Source: Lachnospiraceae bacterium | GTDB lineage: Bacteria; Bacillota; Clostridia; Lachnospirales; Lachnospiraceae | Assembly (NCBI GenBank): GCA_017431345.1 | Contig: JAFRLH010000059.1 | Location: 1 to 64,000, forward strand | DNA: 64,000 nucleotides | Direction of reading: 5' to 3' | Shown here: in pieces, positions 50,383 through 59,493 of the stretch | How positions within the stretch are numbered: position 1 is the stretch's first letter | How the letters are laid out: each line of letters begins with the position of its first letter | Position numbers and translations under genes: made by a program | Notes under the pieces: generated by a model | What the model saw: only the letters and a program-made list of their open reading frames with translations | What the model was told of the DNA's origin: nothing | The model's database searches: none

Positions 50383-51945
50383 TTATTTATCCTCTTTTAC
50401 CGGTGACGTTTCTTCAGACTCCTTTTCAGGCGCCTCTTCTTCCTCCTCTTCCGGCGCAGGCCTCTCGCATCTTCCGAACAGGACCGTCATGGCAAACAGC
50501 TTCTCCGCCAGCTTCTCATCCGCTGCTCCCGGCAGCATCCGCCAGCGCCAGTTGCCTCCCGCAATCCCGGGAGAATTGATCCTGGCCTCGCTGCCAAGTT
50601 CCAGGTAATCCTGCATCTGCGTCACAAAAAGATCTGCCACGCTGCTCATACCGCCGCGGATCACGCCCCAGCTGAAGCCTTCTTCCCCGTTCAATCCGAG
50701 ATAGCATTTTGCTTTATTGACATCCGCTTCCAGCGCCTGCTCTTTCCAGCCGAGAAGCGTATCATTATCATGTGTGCCGATATAACAGACACAGTTATGC
50801 TCATACATATGAGGCAGATAAGAGCTTTCCTCTTTGGAATCAAATGCGAACTCGAGCACTTTCATGCCCGGGAATCCGGAGTCCTCCAGGAGTTCCACCA
50901 CATCCGGCGTCTGCACGCCGAGGTCCTCCGCGATGAACTGGATCTGCGGGAACCATCCCCGCAGGACGCCCACGAGCTTCATCCCCGGGCCTTTCTCCCA
51001 TTTTCCGGTTTTCGCGGTCTTTGCGCCGTACGGTACTGCCCAGTAAGAAGCCAGCCCTCTGAAATGATCGAACCGGATGGCGTCATACAGTTTGCTGGCG
51101 CCGTCGACCCTTCTGATCCACCAGCCGAAACCGTCTTTCTCCATCGCATCGTAATTGTACAGAGGATTTCCCCAGAGCTGTCCGTCCTCGGAAAAGTAAT
51201 CCGGCGGAACGCCCGCCACTTTGACCGGGTAATTCTCCTCGTCCAGCAGGAAGAACTGCGGTGCAGCCCATACCTCAGCAGAATCCAGCGCCATGTAGAG
51301 CGGCATGTCTCCGAAGATCTTTATGCCGGCTTCATGCGCATATGCTCTCAGCGCAGCCCACTGCTTAAAGAACAGGAACTGCATGAACACCTGCAGATCG
51401 ATCTCCTCTTTCAGCGCATTGCGGTACTTATGAAGTGCTGCCGGATCTCTCATTCTGAGCTTCTTATCCGGCCAGTCGAGCCAGCAGAGCATATCGAAAT
51501 GCTTTTTGCACGCCATATAAAGTGCATAGTCCTCAAGCCATCCTGCCTGCTCTTTCCGGAACGCGGCGATCCCGGTTTCATACTTTTTCATACCGCGCGC
51601 CGCTGCCGCCTCCAGCATTCTGTACCTGTTCTGATACAGGAGACCGTAATCCACACGTTCCGGATCATCTCCGAAATCATACGCTTCGATCTCTTCCGCT
51701 GTCAGCAGCCCGTCTTCCGCAAGCAGATCCGGATCGATAAAATACGGATTGCCCGCGAAGGTGGAGGGACTCTGGTACGGGGAATCTCCGAGGCTTGTAG
51801 GCCCGAGCGGCAGGATCTGCCACCATGTCTGACCGGCAGCCTTCAGGAAATCCACAAATTCATACGCCGCTTTTCCCAGCGTTCCAATGCCATATGGCGA
51901 CGGAAGCGAAAAGACCGGCATCAGTATACCACTGCTTCTTTTCAT
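50383..51945 (-). CDS. malQ: 4-alpha-glucanotransferase (amylomaltase), GH77
   Basis: A protein of 520 residues. Catalytic residues of GH77 are visible in DAIRFDHFRGL (nucleophile Asp), FIAEDLG (acid/base Glu) and GTHDNDTLLGW (stabilising Asp). It rearranges maltodextrins, releasing glucose and longer glucans. It has an acidic tail (PAPEEEEEEAPEKES...) that most family members lack. ATG at 51,945 has GAGGAGAAAGG upstream. It is the last gene of the maltodextrin operon, 25 nt after malG. Confidence 0.96.
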   Translation of the reverse strand: MKRSSGILMPVFSLPSPYGIGTLGKAAYEFVDFLKAAGQTWWQILPLGPTSLGDSPYQSPSTFAGNPYFIDPDLLAEDGLLTAEEIEAYDFGDDPERVDYGLLYQNRYRMLEAAAARGMKKYETGIAAFRKEQAGWLEDYALYMACKKHFDMLCWLDWPDKKLRMRDPAALHKYRNALKEEIDLQVFMQFLFFKQWAALRAYAHEAGIKIFGDMPLYMALDSAEVWAAPQFFLLDEENYPVKVAGVPPDYFSEDGQLWGNPLYNYDAMEKDGFGWWIRRVDGASKLYDAIRFDHFRGLASYWAVPYGAKTAKTGKWEKGPGMKLVGVLRGWFPQIQFIAEDLGVQTPDVVELLEDSGFPGMKVLEFAFDSKEESSYLPHMYEHNCVCYIGTHDNDTLLGWKEQALEADVNKAKCYLGLNGEEGFSWGVIRGGMSSVADLFVTQMQDYLELGSEARINSPGIAGGNWRWRMLPGAADEKLAEKLFAMTVLFGRCERPAPEEEEEEAPEKESEETSPVKEDK

Positions 51946-51970
51946 ACCTTTCTCCTCGAAGTCGCCTGTA

Positions 51971-52831
51971 TTATCCCTTTACAGCTCCTGCCGCGACACC
52001 CTTGATGATGTATTTCTGGCATGCCAGATAGAAAATGATGACAGGGATGATGGACAGCAGGATCAGGGCCATCGTGGCGCCCAGATCGACCGTTCCGTAA
52101 CTTCCCTTCAAATACTGAATGTGGATCGGGATCGTACGGTACTTATTGATATCCAGCACCAGCACAGGCAGCAGGTAGTCGTTCCATACCCACATGATCT
52201 CCAGGATGCCCACAGAGATCATGGTCGGGCGCAGCATCGGGAATACCACGGAGAAATAAGTCCTGATCGGACCGCAGCCGTCAATGGCAGCCGCCTCTTC
52301 GATCTCCAGCGGGATCGATTTTACGAATCCCACGAACATGAATATGGCAAGGCCCGCGCCAAAGCCCAGATACACGATCGGGATCGTCCAGGGCGTATTC
52401 AGATGGAGCTTGTCAGCTGTCTTTGACAGGGTATACATGACCATCTGGAAAGGGACGACCATGGAGAATACACAGAGGTAATAAATAATGCGGCAGAATG
52501 TCGAATCGACTCTCGCGATATACCAGGCCGCCATGGATGTGAACAGAATAATCAGTGCGGTGGAAGCCACCGTAATAAACACGCTGTAAAGCACACTGTT
52601 CATGAACGGATAGTTTCCGAAAGTCATTCCCTTGATGAAGTTCGACCATCCGGCAAAGCTTTCCTCTGTCGGCAGCGCGAACGTCTCGGTCTTGACGAAT
52701 GTATTCAGCTTAAATGAGTTCAGCACAACGCTGAATACAGGAAGCACGTAGATGATGCAGATGATCGTAAGCACCACGGACATGATGGTCTTGCGTCTTT
52801 TCTCTGCGGAAAGCGTATTCTTTTTATTCAT
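51971..52831 (-). CDS. malG: Carbohydrate ABC transporter permease (MalG-like)
   Basis: A protein of 286 residues with six membrane helices and the EAA motif (EIEEAAAIDGCGPIRTYFSVVFP, about 183-205) that docks to the ATPase. It pairs with the MalF-like protein to form the channel. The ATG overlaps the malF stop (TAATG). No ATPase gene lies nearby, so a shared MsmX-type ATPase is likely. The maltodextrin substrate is inferred from malQ. Confidence 0.93.
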   Translation of the reverse strand: MNKKNTLSAEKRRKTIMSVVLTIICIIYVLPVFSVVLNSFKLNTFVKTETFALPTEESFAGWSNFIKGMTFGNYPFMNSVLYSVFITVASTALIILFTSMAAWYIARVDSTFCRIIYYLCVFSMVVPFQMVMYTLSKTADKLHLNTPWTIPIVYLGFGAGLAIFMFVGFVKSIPLEIEEAAAIDGCGPIRTYFSVVFPMLRPTMISVGILEIMWVWNDYLLPVLVLDINKYRTIPIHIQYLKGSYGTVDLGATMALILLSIIPVIIFYLACQKYIIKGVAAGAVKG

Positions 52832-53739
52832 TACTGCTGCACCTCCCTCTGTCTGGTGAATCCGAGCTGCAGAAGTCCGAGACCGGCAACAAGGATGAAG
52901 AACAATACGGCTTTTGCCTGGGCAACGCCCTGGGACGCGCCGGACTGTCCGTAGAAGGTGTTGTAAATGTTAAGCGCAAGCATTTCCGTCTGTTTTACCG
53001 TCGATCCGTCAGGCATGATGGAGAACGGCTGACCGGCTGTCAGGGCCAGGTTCTGATCGAAAAGCTTGAATCCGTTCGTCAGTGACAGGAATGTGCAGAT
53101 GGTGATCGAAGGCATGACATTGGGGATTGTGACCTTGAAGAGCGTCTGCATCTTTGTCGCACCGTCGATCCTGGCTGCCTCGAGCATATCTTCAGGAACA
53201 GCCTGCAGTCCGGCGATGTAGATGATCATCATATAACCGATCTGCTGCCAGGCGATCAGGATGATCAATCCCCAGAAGCCGTATCTTGCGCTCAAGAGGA
53301 TCGATGTCCCGAAATGGGACAGGATGCCGTCAAAGATCATCGACCAGATATAGCCGAGAACGATACCGCCGATCAGGTTCGGCATAAAGAATACCGTCCG
53401 GAAGATATTGCTGCCTTTAAGTCCCTGGGTGAGCAGATAGGCTACGGTAAAGGCAAGGATATTGATGATCACCAGGCTGACGATCGCGAACATGGCCGAG
53501 AACCAGAACGAATGCCGGAAGCTCTGATCGCCGAGCGCTTTGATATAGTTCCCGAAACCGATGAGCTTTGCATCGGAAATCAGTTTGAATTTACAGAATG
53601 ACAGGTAGATTCCCTGAATGAACGGCCATACAAAGCCGATGGCAAAAGCTGCCGTTACAGGCCCCATGAAAAGCCATCCGAAGCGTCTTTTGGAGGCTCT
53701 TAAGGACTTGTTCCCGGCAAAGTCCCTCTTCTTCTTCAT
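52831..53739 (-). CDS. malF: Carbohydrate ABC transporter permease (MalF-like)
   Basis: A protein of 302 residues with six membrane helices and the EAA loop VPEDMLEAARIDGATKMQTLF (about 182-202). Its short N-terminal region is typical of Gram-positive MalF relatives that lack the large P2 loop. Start ATG at 53,739 follows AAAAGGAG. It couples the lipoprotein at 53,837 with the MalG-like subunit. Confidence 0.93.
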   Translation of the reverse strand: MKKKRDFAGNKSLRASKRRFGWLFMGPVTAAFAIGFVWPFIQGIYLSFCKFKLISDAKLIGFGNYIKALGDQSFRHSFWFSAMFAIVSLVIINILAFTVAYLLTQGLKGSNIFRTVFFMPNLIGGIVLGYIWSMIFDGILSHFGTSILLSARYGFWGLIILIAWQQIGYMMIIYIAGLQAVPEDMLEAARIDGATKMQTLFKVTIPNVMPSITICTFLSLTNGFKLFDQNLALTAGQPFSIMPDGSTVKQTEMLALNIYNTFYGQSGASQGVAQAKAVLFFILVAGLGLLQLGFTRQREVQQ

Positions 53740-53769
53740 TCTTTTCTCCTTTTCTCTTTTCCGAAAAAG

Positions 53770-53805
53770 AAGACGGGCAGGGCACGATATTGCCCTGCCC
53801 GTCTT
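53770..53805 (-). terminator. Strong hairpin between the binding protein and permease genes
   Basis: Perfect 15 bp stem (AAGACGGGCAGGGCA with TGCCCTGCCCGTCTT), loop of six, followed on the minus strand by CTTTTTC. It lies 32 nt after the binding protein stop. Such attenuating hairpins let the binding protein be made in excess over the permeases. Confidence 0.7.
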
Positions 53806-53836
53806 TCCTTGCGTATCTGATTTTCAGATCTGCGTA

Positions 53837-55231
53837 TTATTCGTTCGCAGCCTGATACTGGGTCGCCCATCCGTCTACGAATGCGGTCTTTACGATTGCC
53901 CAGTTTTCATCGGACTGATCTGCATTGTACTGGTTCAGCGCAGCGACCAGTGTTGCACGGTATTCGTCAACATTAGGCTGATAGTTTGTTGCCCAATCCA
54001 TTACATAGCAGCCGTCTGCGATATAATCAGCAGCATTCTTCAGGAATCCATTGGAGGATTCTGCAGCGCTCTTGTAAGGCATGATGCCGAAGGAATCAAC
54101 AAGCAGCTTGGAAGCGTCGGGATCGGTTACGCACCATACCAGGAAGTCCATGGAAGCTTTCTGATTCTCCTCAGAAGCCTTTGCGTTGATCGCCCAGCAG
54201 TTCTCAGTACCGCAGTTCAGTCCGGCTTTCTCTTCGCCTTCAACACCGCAGTAATAAGGGATCATGGTCGCGTTCGGAACAGTTTCGGAAACGGCCGGAT
54301 ACTCCCAGGAACCGTTTACGAAGAAGGCAGCCTTGGCATCCTTGAACTCAGCCTCAGCGTCATGTCCGCCGGTAGCGAGTTCGTTGGGAGCAACGGTGCT
54401 GTTGTTGATGCAGAGATCATAGAGATTCTTGAAGTTGTCCATGTAGGTTCCCTTCAGCTCTGCAGGGCACTCGGTCCAGCCGCCGTCATCGCGCTCTTCA
54501 TAGAAGTACTCAAGGTTTGCCATATGGCCGGTGAATCTCCAGCTGGAGCTGGAATCCATATCGCAGGCGGAGAAAGCATCAAATCCGAGCTCTCCGGCAC
54601 GTGCGTGGATGTCTTCTGCGACAGCTTTCAGTCCGTCAAAGTTCTTGATCTCATCCATGGTATGTCCGGCTGCTTCTACCAGATCAGGATTTGCGATGAT
54701 GCCGTAGCACTCGTAGCAGTATCCGATGGAAACAAGCTTGCCGCTCTCGTCATAGATGTTGTAAGCGTCTGTGTTCAGTTCCTGCTCGATCGGGGTTCCC
54801 TTAAGATCAAGGCAGTAATCCGTCCACTCTTTGGCGCCCGCAGCGTTTCCTACTACGAAGATCGTAGGAGGCTCAGACTTATCCATCTCGGAGTTCAGCG
54901 TCTGGCTGTAGGTTCCGGATGCAGCGGTAACGACCTTTACATCAACGCCGGTCTTCTCTTTGTACATGGCAGCGACCTGCTGCAGTACTTCATCAGACTC
55001 GGGCTTGAAGTTCAGCCAGTATACGGATCCGCTTCCTGCGGGTGCTTCCGCAGCAGCCTCTGCTGCTTCGGTCTCAGCGGGAGCAGCTTCTTCAGCGTCG
55101 CCGGCTTCTGCTGCAGCTTCTGTTTCTGCAGGTGCTTCGGTCTCAGCGGGAGCAGAGCTTCCGCAGGCAGCCATGGAAGCTGCCATGGCCAGCGCCAGGA
55201 TCAGAGCCAGAACTTTGTTCATTTTCTTCAT
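53837..55231 (-). CDS. ABC transporter solute-binding lipoprotein (MalE-like)
   Basis: A protein of 464 residues with signal peptide and lipobox SMAAC (MKKMNKVLALILALAMAASM). After an Ala/Glu-rich linker (about 27-75) comes the family 1 extracellular binding fold (SVYWLNFKPESDEVLQQVAAMYKEKTG). It carries carbohydrate to the MalFG pair. Start ATG at 55,231 has AAGGAGG 7 nt upstream; the longer frame from 55,279 has no signal peptide context. It lies 90 nt after the LacI gene and may be transcribed with it. Confidence 0.92.
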   Translation of the reverse strand: MKKMNKVLALILALAMAASMAACGSSAPAETEAPAETEAAAEAGDAEEAAPAETEAAEAAAEAPAGSGSVYWLNFKPESDEVLQQVAAMYKEKTGVDVKVVTAASGTYSQTLNSEMDKSEPPTIFVVGNAAGAKEWTDYCLDLKGTPIEQELNTDAYNIYDESGKLVSIGYCYECYGIIANPDLVEAAGHTMDEIKNFDGLKAVAEDIHARAGELGFDAFSACDMDSSSSWRFTGHMANLEYFYEERDDGGWTECPAELKGTYMDNFKNLYDLCINNSTVAPNELATGGHDAEAEFKDAKAAFFVNGSWEYPAVSETVPNATMIPYYCGVEGEEKAGLNCGTENCWAINAKASEENQKASMDFLVWCVTDPDASKLLVDSFGIMPYKSAAESSNGFLKNAADYIADGCYVMDWATNYQPNVDEYRATLVAALNQYNADQSDENWAIVKTAFVDGWATQYQAANE

Positions 55232-55321
55232 TATGGTATCCTCCTTGATAAATTTGCCTTCCGGCTTGTGTATTTTCATGCCTTGCGGCGTGAAATCTTT
55301 GTTTGGATCGGGACGCCCCGG

Positions 55322-56341
55322 TCAGTTCTTTTTCGGCGGAGCAACCGTCCCGCCTTCCCGCAGCGTGGTGTCATATCTGAGGTGTACATGCTTTCCGCCT
55401 TCTTCGATCACCGACACCAGCGTCCGGACTGCATCCCTGCCCATATCTTCCGTGGGCTGGATCAGTGTAGTCAGGGTCGGAATGGAGTAAAGCGACATAT
55501 CGATTCCATCGATCGAGATCACCGAACAGTCCTCCGGCACCCTGCGCCCTCTGTCGGAGAGTGCTTTCATGGCAGCCAGCGCGAGCGAGTCGGCGATCAC
55601 GAACAGGGCGGTAAAATCAGCGCCTCTGTCGATCAGCCGCAGTGTACCCTCGTACGCGGACCGCATATCGAAGAATTGTATCTCCTCCACAAGATCATAA
55701 TCCGGATTTATGCCGCTTGATTTCAGCGCTTCCAGATATCCCTTGTATCTGAGTTCACTGATCGAACGGTCACAGATCGAGTCCAGAATGATGGCGATCT
55801 TTTTATGCCCGTTTGCAATCAGATGATCCACTGCGCATTTCGCCACGTCCCTGTCATTCACCGATACCGACGAGAAAGAATCCTTGCCCAGGTTCCCGAA
55901 TGTATTTGTGAATGTACAGCAGACGAACGGGACATCCAGCGAAGCAACCTGTTCCGGAGAATAGTCATAGCAGCCGCCCATCAGGATCAGGCCTTTCAGC
56001 CTTTTTGATCTCGCCATTTCAGCGCCTGCCGTAAGTTCGTCTTCCCCGGATTTGATATGATTCAGAATGATACTGTATCCATGTTTTTCCGCTTCCGATT
56101 CCACAGCAGTGATAATGGATGCAAAGAACGGATTCCCCACGCCTCTTACTACTACCCCGATCGTGGAGGTCTGTGATTTTACCAGATCTCTTGCGCTGTT
56201 GTTCGGAATATAATGCAGTTCCTCGACCGCAGCCATTACCTTTTCCCTGACCGCTTTGCTTACGTCAGGATGATTGTTCAATACTCTTGAAACCGTGCTT
56301 ACGGAAACGCCGCATTTTGCGGCAACGTCCTTAATGGTCAT
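55322..56341 (-). CDS. LacI-family transcriptional regulator
   Basis: A protein of 339 residues. The N-terminal HTH (TIKDVAAKCGVSVSTVSRVLNN, 2-23) is followed by a hinge and a periplasmic-binding-like effector domain. ATG at 56,341 has GGGAGGG upstream and starts right at the HTH; an upstream frame adds 13 residues. It is expected to repress the binding protein, permease and malQ genes and its own, with a maltodextrin-like inducer. Three candidate operators precede it. Confidence 0.94.
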   Translation of the reverse strand: MTIKDVAAKCGVSVSTVSRVLNNHPDVSKAVREKVMAAVEELHYIPNNSARDLVKSQTSTIGVVVRGVGNPFFASIITAVESEAEKHGYSIILNHIKSGEDELTAGAEMARSKRLKGLILMGGCYDYSPEQVASLDVPFVCCTFTNTFGNLGKDSFSSVSVNDRDVAKCAVDHLIANGHKKIAIILDSICDRSISELRYKGYLEALKSSGINPDYDLVEEIQFFDMRSAYEGTLRLIDRGADFTALFVIADSLALAAMKALSDRGRRVPEDCSVISIDGIDMSLYSIPTLTTLIQPTEDMGRDAVRTLVSVIEEGGKHVHLRYDTTLREGGTVAPPKKN

Positions 56342-56388
56342 TGCGCCCTCCCGGCAGTTCCCCCTGTCTGCACTTTTCATTTCCGTTC

Positions 56389-56424
56389 GGAAACGTTGCC
56401 GGTATCGTTACCGGGAACGTTTCC
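56389..56424. promoter_or_regulatory. Three LacI-type operators
   Basis: GGAAACGTTGCC (56,389-56,400), CCGGTATCGTTACCGG (56,399-56,414) and GGGAACGTTTCC (56,413-56,424) are three overlapping or abutting CG-centred palindromes just upstream of the LacI start. This is the usual place for autoregulation in this family. Confidence 0.7.
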
Positions 56425-56507
56425 AGTAATCACAATTGCATTAAACCACGGATTTTATCGTTTGTCAATTGCAAATTTAATTTTTTCAACTATAATTTTT
56501 CATCCCC

Positions 56508-56766
56508 TGTGACCTGATATCGATATTCTTTTATTTCAGGTCATTTGTATGCCCGTTTTTACGCTTCCGGCAGGCAGTTTTAGTGACCTTTTCTGGCTTT
56601 CTTTCGTTTCAGGTCACTTTCCCATCCGTTTTCATCCCTCCGGCAGGCAGTTTCAGTGACCTGTTTTTGGTTTTCTTTCGTTTCAGGTCACTTTCCCATC
56701 CGTTTTCATCCCTCCGGCAGGCAGTTTCAGTGACCTGTTTTTGGCTTTCTTTCGTTTCAGGTCACT
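56508..56766. repeat. Tandem 74 bp units, each with an AGTGACCTG/CAGGTCACT hairpin
   Basis: Three copies of a 73-74 bp unit start with CGGCAGGCAG (56,568, 56,641, 56,715). Each has a 9 bp inverted pair around about 21 nt of T-rich loop. A fourth, diverged pair (TGACCT...AGGTCA) precedes them at about 56,508-56,542. No ORF runs through. The function is unknown. Confidence 0.8.
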
Positions 56767-57190
56767 CCGTTCACTCCAGGCAAGTTTGCTAATGAGATTT
56801 CGATTGCACAAACATACTGCAATGTGTTAAAGTTAAAAAGTTCCAAATAAACACAGAGGGATCCGGTACTCTGAAGCCATTTCCATCTCAGCACTTCTTC
56901 AGACAAGCAGCCGGGAAAAAGAATTCAGACTGAACCGGCTGATCGTATGCCCGCTGGCGCATCTGATCTTCTGACAGCCCATTGAGATTTGACAGTTCTT
57001 CCATGATACGAAATGTTTCGCATCTCTGTCGCGAACGCGGCGGAGATGCTTTTTCCATATAAGCGGAAACACACTGCATGTATTCAAATGTCTGTCCCGC
57101 TGCAGTCTCTCCGCCAGCTTTAATCTGTTTTTAATGTAGAAATAATATAATATAGAATCTCTTATTGGCGTTGTTTTTAAGGAGATAACC
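56767..57190 (+). promoter_or_regulatory. Upstream region and promoter of the second two-component system
   Basis: About 420 bp with no convincing gene. A perfect TATAAT (57,146-57,151) in an AT-rich run 40 bp before the GTG start is the likely -10; the -35 is poor. Short reading frames on the minus strand at 56,888-57,079 look non-coding. Confidence 0.45.
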
Positions 57191-57865
57191 GTGAGAATTT
57201 TGATCATAGAAGATGAACCGGATATGCGGCAGCTTCTGTCCGAGCGGATGCAGATGGAGCAGTTCATCACAGACAGCTGCAGTGATGGCCTTTCAGCATA
57301 CGAATATTTTAAAATGGTGGAATATGATGTGGTAATTATGGATGTCATGCTTCCCAGTATGGATGGCTTTACACTGCTGAAGAAGATCCGCCGGGAAGGC
57401 ATCACCACGCCGGTGCTGCTCCTGACTGCCATGTCAGAGCCGGATGATATCGTCCGGGGACTGGATGCGGGCGCTGACGATTATCTGATCAAGCCCTTTG
57501 ACTTCAATGTCCTTCTGGCGAGAATGCGGGCGCTCATGCGCAGATCCGTCGGTGTCCATGACGACATGTATACCTGCGGTGACCTCCGTTTATACGTAAA
57601 AGAACAAAAAGTATTCCGCGGAGCAGATGAGATCAGGCTTTCCGGCAAGGAATTCCAGATTCTGCTTTTTATGATCCGAAATCAGAATATCGTACTGACG
57701 CGGGACCAGATCCAGAGCAATGTCTGGAGCACGGACGGCGGCCGGGATTCCAATGTCGTGGATGTTTACATCCGTTATCTGCGCAGAAAGATCGATGACG
57801 ATTACGAGGTCAAGCTGATCCAGACGATCCGCGGCGTGGGGTACCGTTTGCTATGGACAGAATAA
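57191..57865 (+). CDS. OmpR-family response regulator
   Basis: A protein of 224 residues. The start is GTG at 57,191 with AAGGAGA upstream. Receiver Asp51 is in VIMDVMLPSMDG, with Lys in YLIKPFDF; the C-terminal winged helix contains VWSTDGGRDSNVVDVYIRYLR. It overlaps the histidine kinase gene by 13 nt, so they are co-translated. This arrangement is like the CpxR/ResD-type pairs. The target genes are not known. Confidence 0.95.
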   Translation: MRILIIEDEPDMRQLLSERMQMEQFITDSCSDGLSAYEYFKMVEYDVVIMDVMLPSMDGFTLLKKIRREGITTPVLLLTAMSEPDDIVRGLDAGADDYLIKPFDFNVLLARMRALMRRSVGVHDDMYTCGDLRLYVKEQKVFRGADEIRLSGKEFQILLFMIRNQNIVLTRDQIQSNVWSTDGGRDSNVVDVYIRYLRRKIDDDYEVKLIQTIRGVGYRLLWTE

Positions 57866-59241
57866 AGAAAAAATCGCTCAAAAATATTCTGGTCCGCTGG
57901 AATCTGATCTTTATCACCGTGACCGTCCTGACCTCCGTGATTTCGATCTCTTTCCTGACGCGCGACTCTGTTCACAATGTGGCGCTGCTGGACATTCAGT
58001 CCCTTTATTCAGATCTTCGGCGCTCTCTGGAAATAGAAGATGACCGGATCATCGTGACCGAAGAATTCGAAAATGATTTCGAGGGATTCTCTTTTGCCGT
58101 TTATGATTCTGATGGGCGCCTGATTCTGGGCGCGCCGCCGCAGGATTTTTCTCCGGACCAGTATCCGGTATCCGGGAACACAAGGATCACAAAAAGAGTG
58201 AAAATCGGCGGCTCATGGTTTTATCTGGCACTCGGAAAGACCATTGCCAGAGGAGATGACAAACAAAAAAAGCCTGTCCTTCTGATCTGCTTTATCGAAC
58301 AGCATATTGCCTACAGAGCCTACCGGCTGTTCCTGTTTTCCGTCATCGGACTGATCTTCGGAACAGCACTGCTCTATTTCCTGGTCGTCAGCAGCCTCAG
58401 CCGCCAGTTCTCCGGTTCACTGGAACATCTGATGACGCGTGTACGCCGGATCGGCAATTCTCTGGGCGAACCGCTCTCTCCGCCTGCAGAAGATACCATT
58501 TCCTTCCAGGAACTGGAGGAAATATCATCCGCCTATGATCGTGTCCTGCAGCAGATGAATCAGGTCCTGAAAAGAGAGCGGCAGTTCAATAATTACATTT
58601 CCCACGAGCTTCGGACCCCGATTGCCGTCATCAGTGCCCAATCCCAGCTGACGATGGAAATATTCCGTAACAATCCGGATATTCAGGACCATATGAAACG
58701 AATTCTGAAGCAGTGTGACCAGATGGGCGATCTTGTCAATTCACTGCTGGATCTGGCGCACCTGGAGTCCTCGGGACAGCAGCCGGAAGATCACGAAGTC
58801 GCGCTTCAGGATGTCGTCCTTGCCATCTGTGAACGGGAAGAAGAACTGGCAGGAAAAACACTTTTTGTGCTTCCGCTTTCCCCTGTCTCCATTTTTGCCA
58901 ATACAGATCTGATCTCCACGGTTGTACGCAATCTCATCTCAAATGCCGTAAAATACGGCGGCGGGAAGCCTGCAGAGGTATCGCTTGCACAGGAAGGCGC
59001 CCTTGCTGTACTGAAGATCCGGGATTATGGAAACGGCATTGCCGCGGAGGATCTTGAGAAGATCTTTGAACCGTTCTACCGCGCGGATCCTTCCCGATCC
59101 ACGGCAGGCACCGGTCTCGGGCTGACGCTTGCCAAGCGGATCACGGAATATTATCACGGCACCATCACGGTCAAAAGCAATCCCGGAGAGGGGAGTTGCT
59201 TCTGTCTCACATTTCCAGTCTATAACGAAACGGGTCTCTGA
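57853..59241 (+). CDS. Sensor histidine kinase (EnvZ/CpxA type)
   Basis: A protein of 462 residues. TM1 is near the start (WNLIFITVTVLTSVISISFL), followed by an extracytoplasmic sensor of about 135 residues, TM2 (LFLFSVIGLIFGTALLYFLVV) and HAMP-like linker. His251 is in YISHELRTPIAVIS. The ATPase boxes are NAVKYGGGK, DYGNGIA and GTGLGLTLAKR. It phosphorylates the response regulator encoded just upstream. The sensor domain is not one I recognise. Confidence 0.94.
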   Translation: MDRIKKKSLKNILVRWNLIFITVTVLTSVISISFLTRDSVHNVALLDIQSLYSDLRRSLEIEDDRIIVTEEFENDFEGFSFAVYDSDGRLILGAPPQDFSPDQYPVSGNTRITKRVKIGGSWFYLALGKTIARGDDKQKKPVLLICFIEQHIAYRAYRLFLFSVIGLIFGTALLYFLVVSSLSRQFSGSLEHLMTRVRRIGNSLGEPLSPPAEDTISFQELEEISSAYDRVLQQMNQVLKRERQFNNYISHELRTPIAVISAQSQLTMEIFRNNPDIQDHMKRILKQCDQMGDLVNSLLDLAHLESSGQQPEDHEVALQDVVLAICEREEELAGKTLFVLPLSPVSIFANTDLISTVVRNLISNAVKYGGGKPAEVSLAQEGALAVLKIRDYGNGIAAEDLEKIFEPFYRADPSRSTAGTGLGLTLAKRITEYYHGTITVKSNPGEGSCFCLTFPVYNETGL

Positions 59242-59254
59242 GCAGACCCGTTTT
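59229..59254 (+). terminator. Terminator of the two-component operon
   Basis: AACGGGTCT and AGACCCGTT stem with a six-base loop, then TT. It overlaps the last codons of the kinase gene. Confidence 0.7.
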
Positions 59255-59493
59255 AATATGCTTTTAATCTTGCCTGCATAAGATGGAACACGCTGCTGCC
59301 AGTCTTCTGTCAGGAAGGTTGTTTCCGGCTTTCAGAGCATATTCGCGGGGGGAGATGGCGCCGCCTCTATAGACGGGGGTACATTTTTCTCAGGGAGGTA
59401 ATTTCCCCCCTGCGTATGCTCCAGAGGATCGCAGACACGCACAGCAGCAGGACCGCCGGCGGCGGCCTTAAATGATACACCGGGAGAACAATC
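59255..59493 (+). promoter_or_regulatory. Leader of the sulfate activation operon
   Basis: About 240 nt without a recognisable gene. It has a GGGGG...CCCCC segment, a CTGCG/CGCAG hairpin and a possible 19-codon ORF at about 59,430. It may hold a structured 5' leader or regulator site; I cannot name a known riboswitch. Confidence 0.35.

Noticed and set aside
53618-55720. Plus-strand ORF of 700 codons opposite malF, the binding protein and LacI
   Set aside because: It crosses several real genes in antisense and has no plausible start.
56508-56766. CRISPR array
   Set aside because: The interval between repeats is not variable and the repeats include the whole unit; no cas genes.
56888-57432. 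Short minus-strand ORFs upstream of and across the response regulator
   Set aside because: No domain, no ribosome site, and one overlaps the regulator gene.
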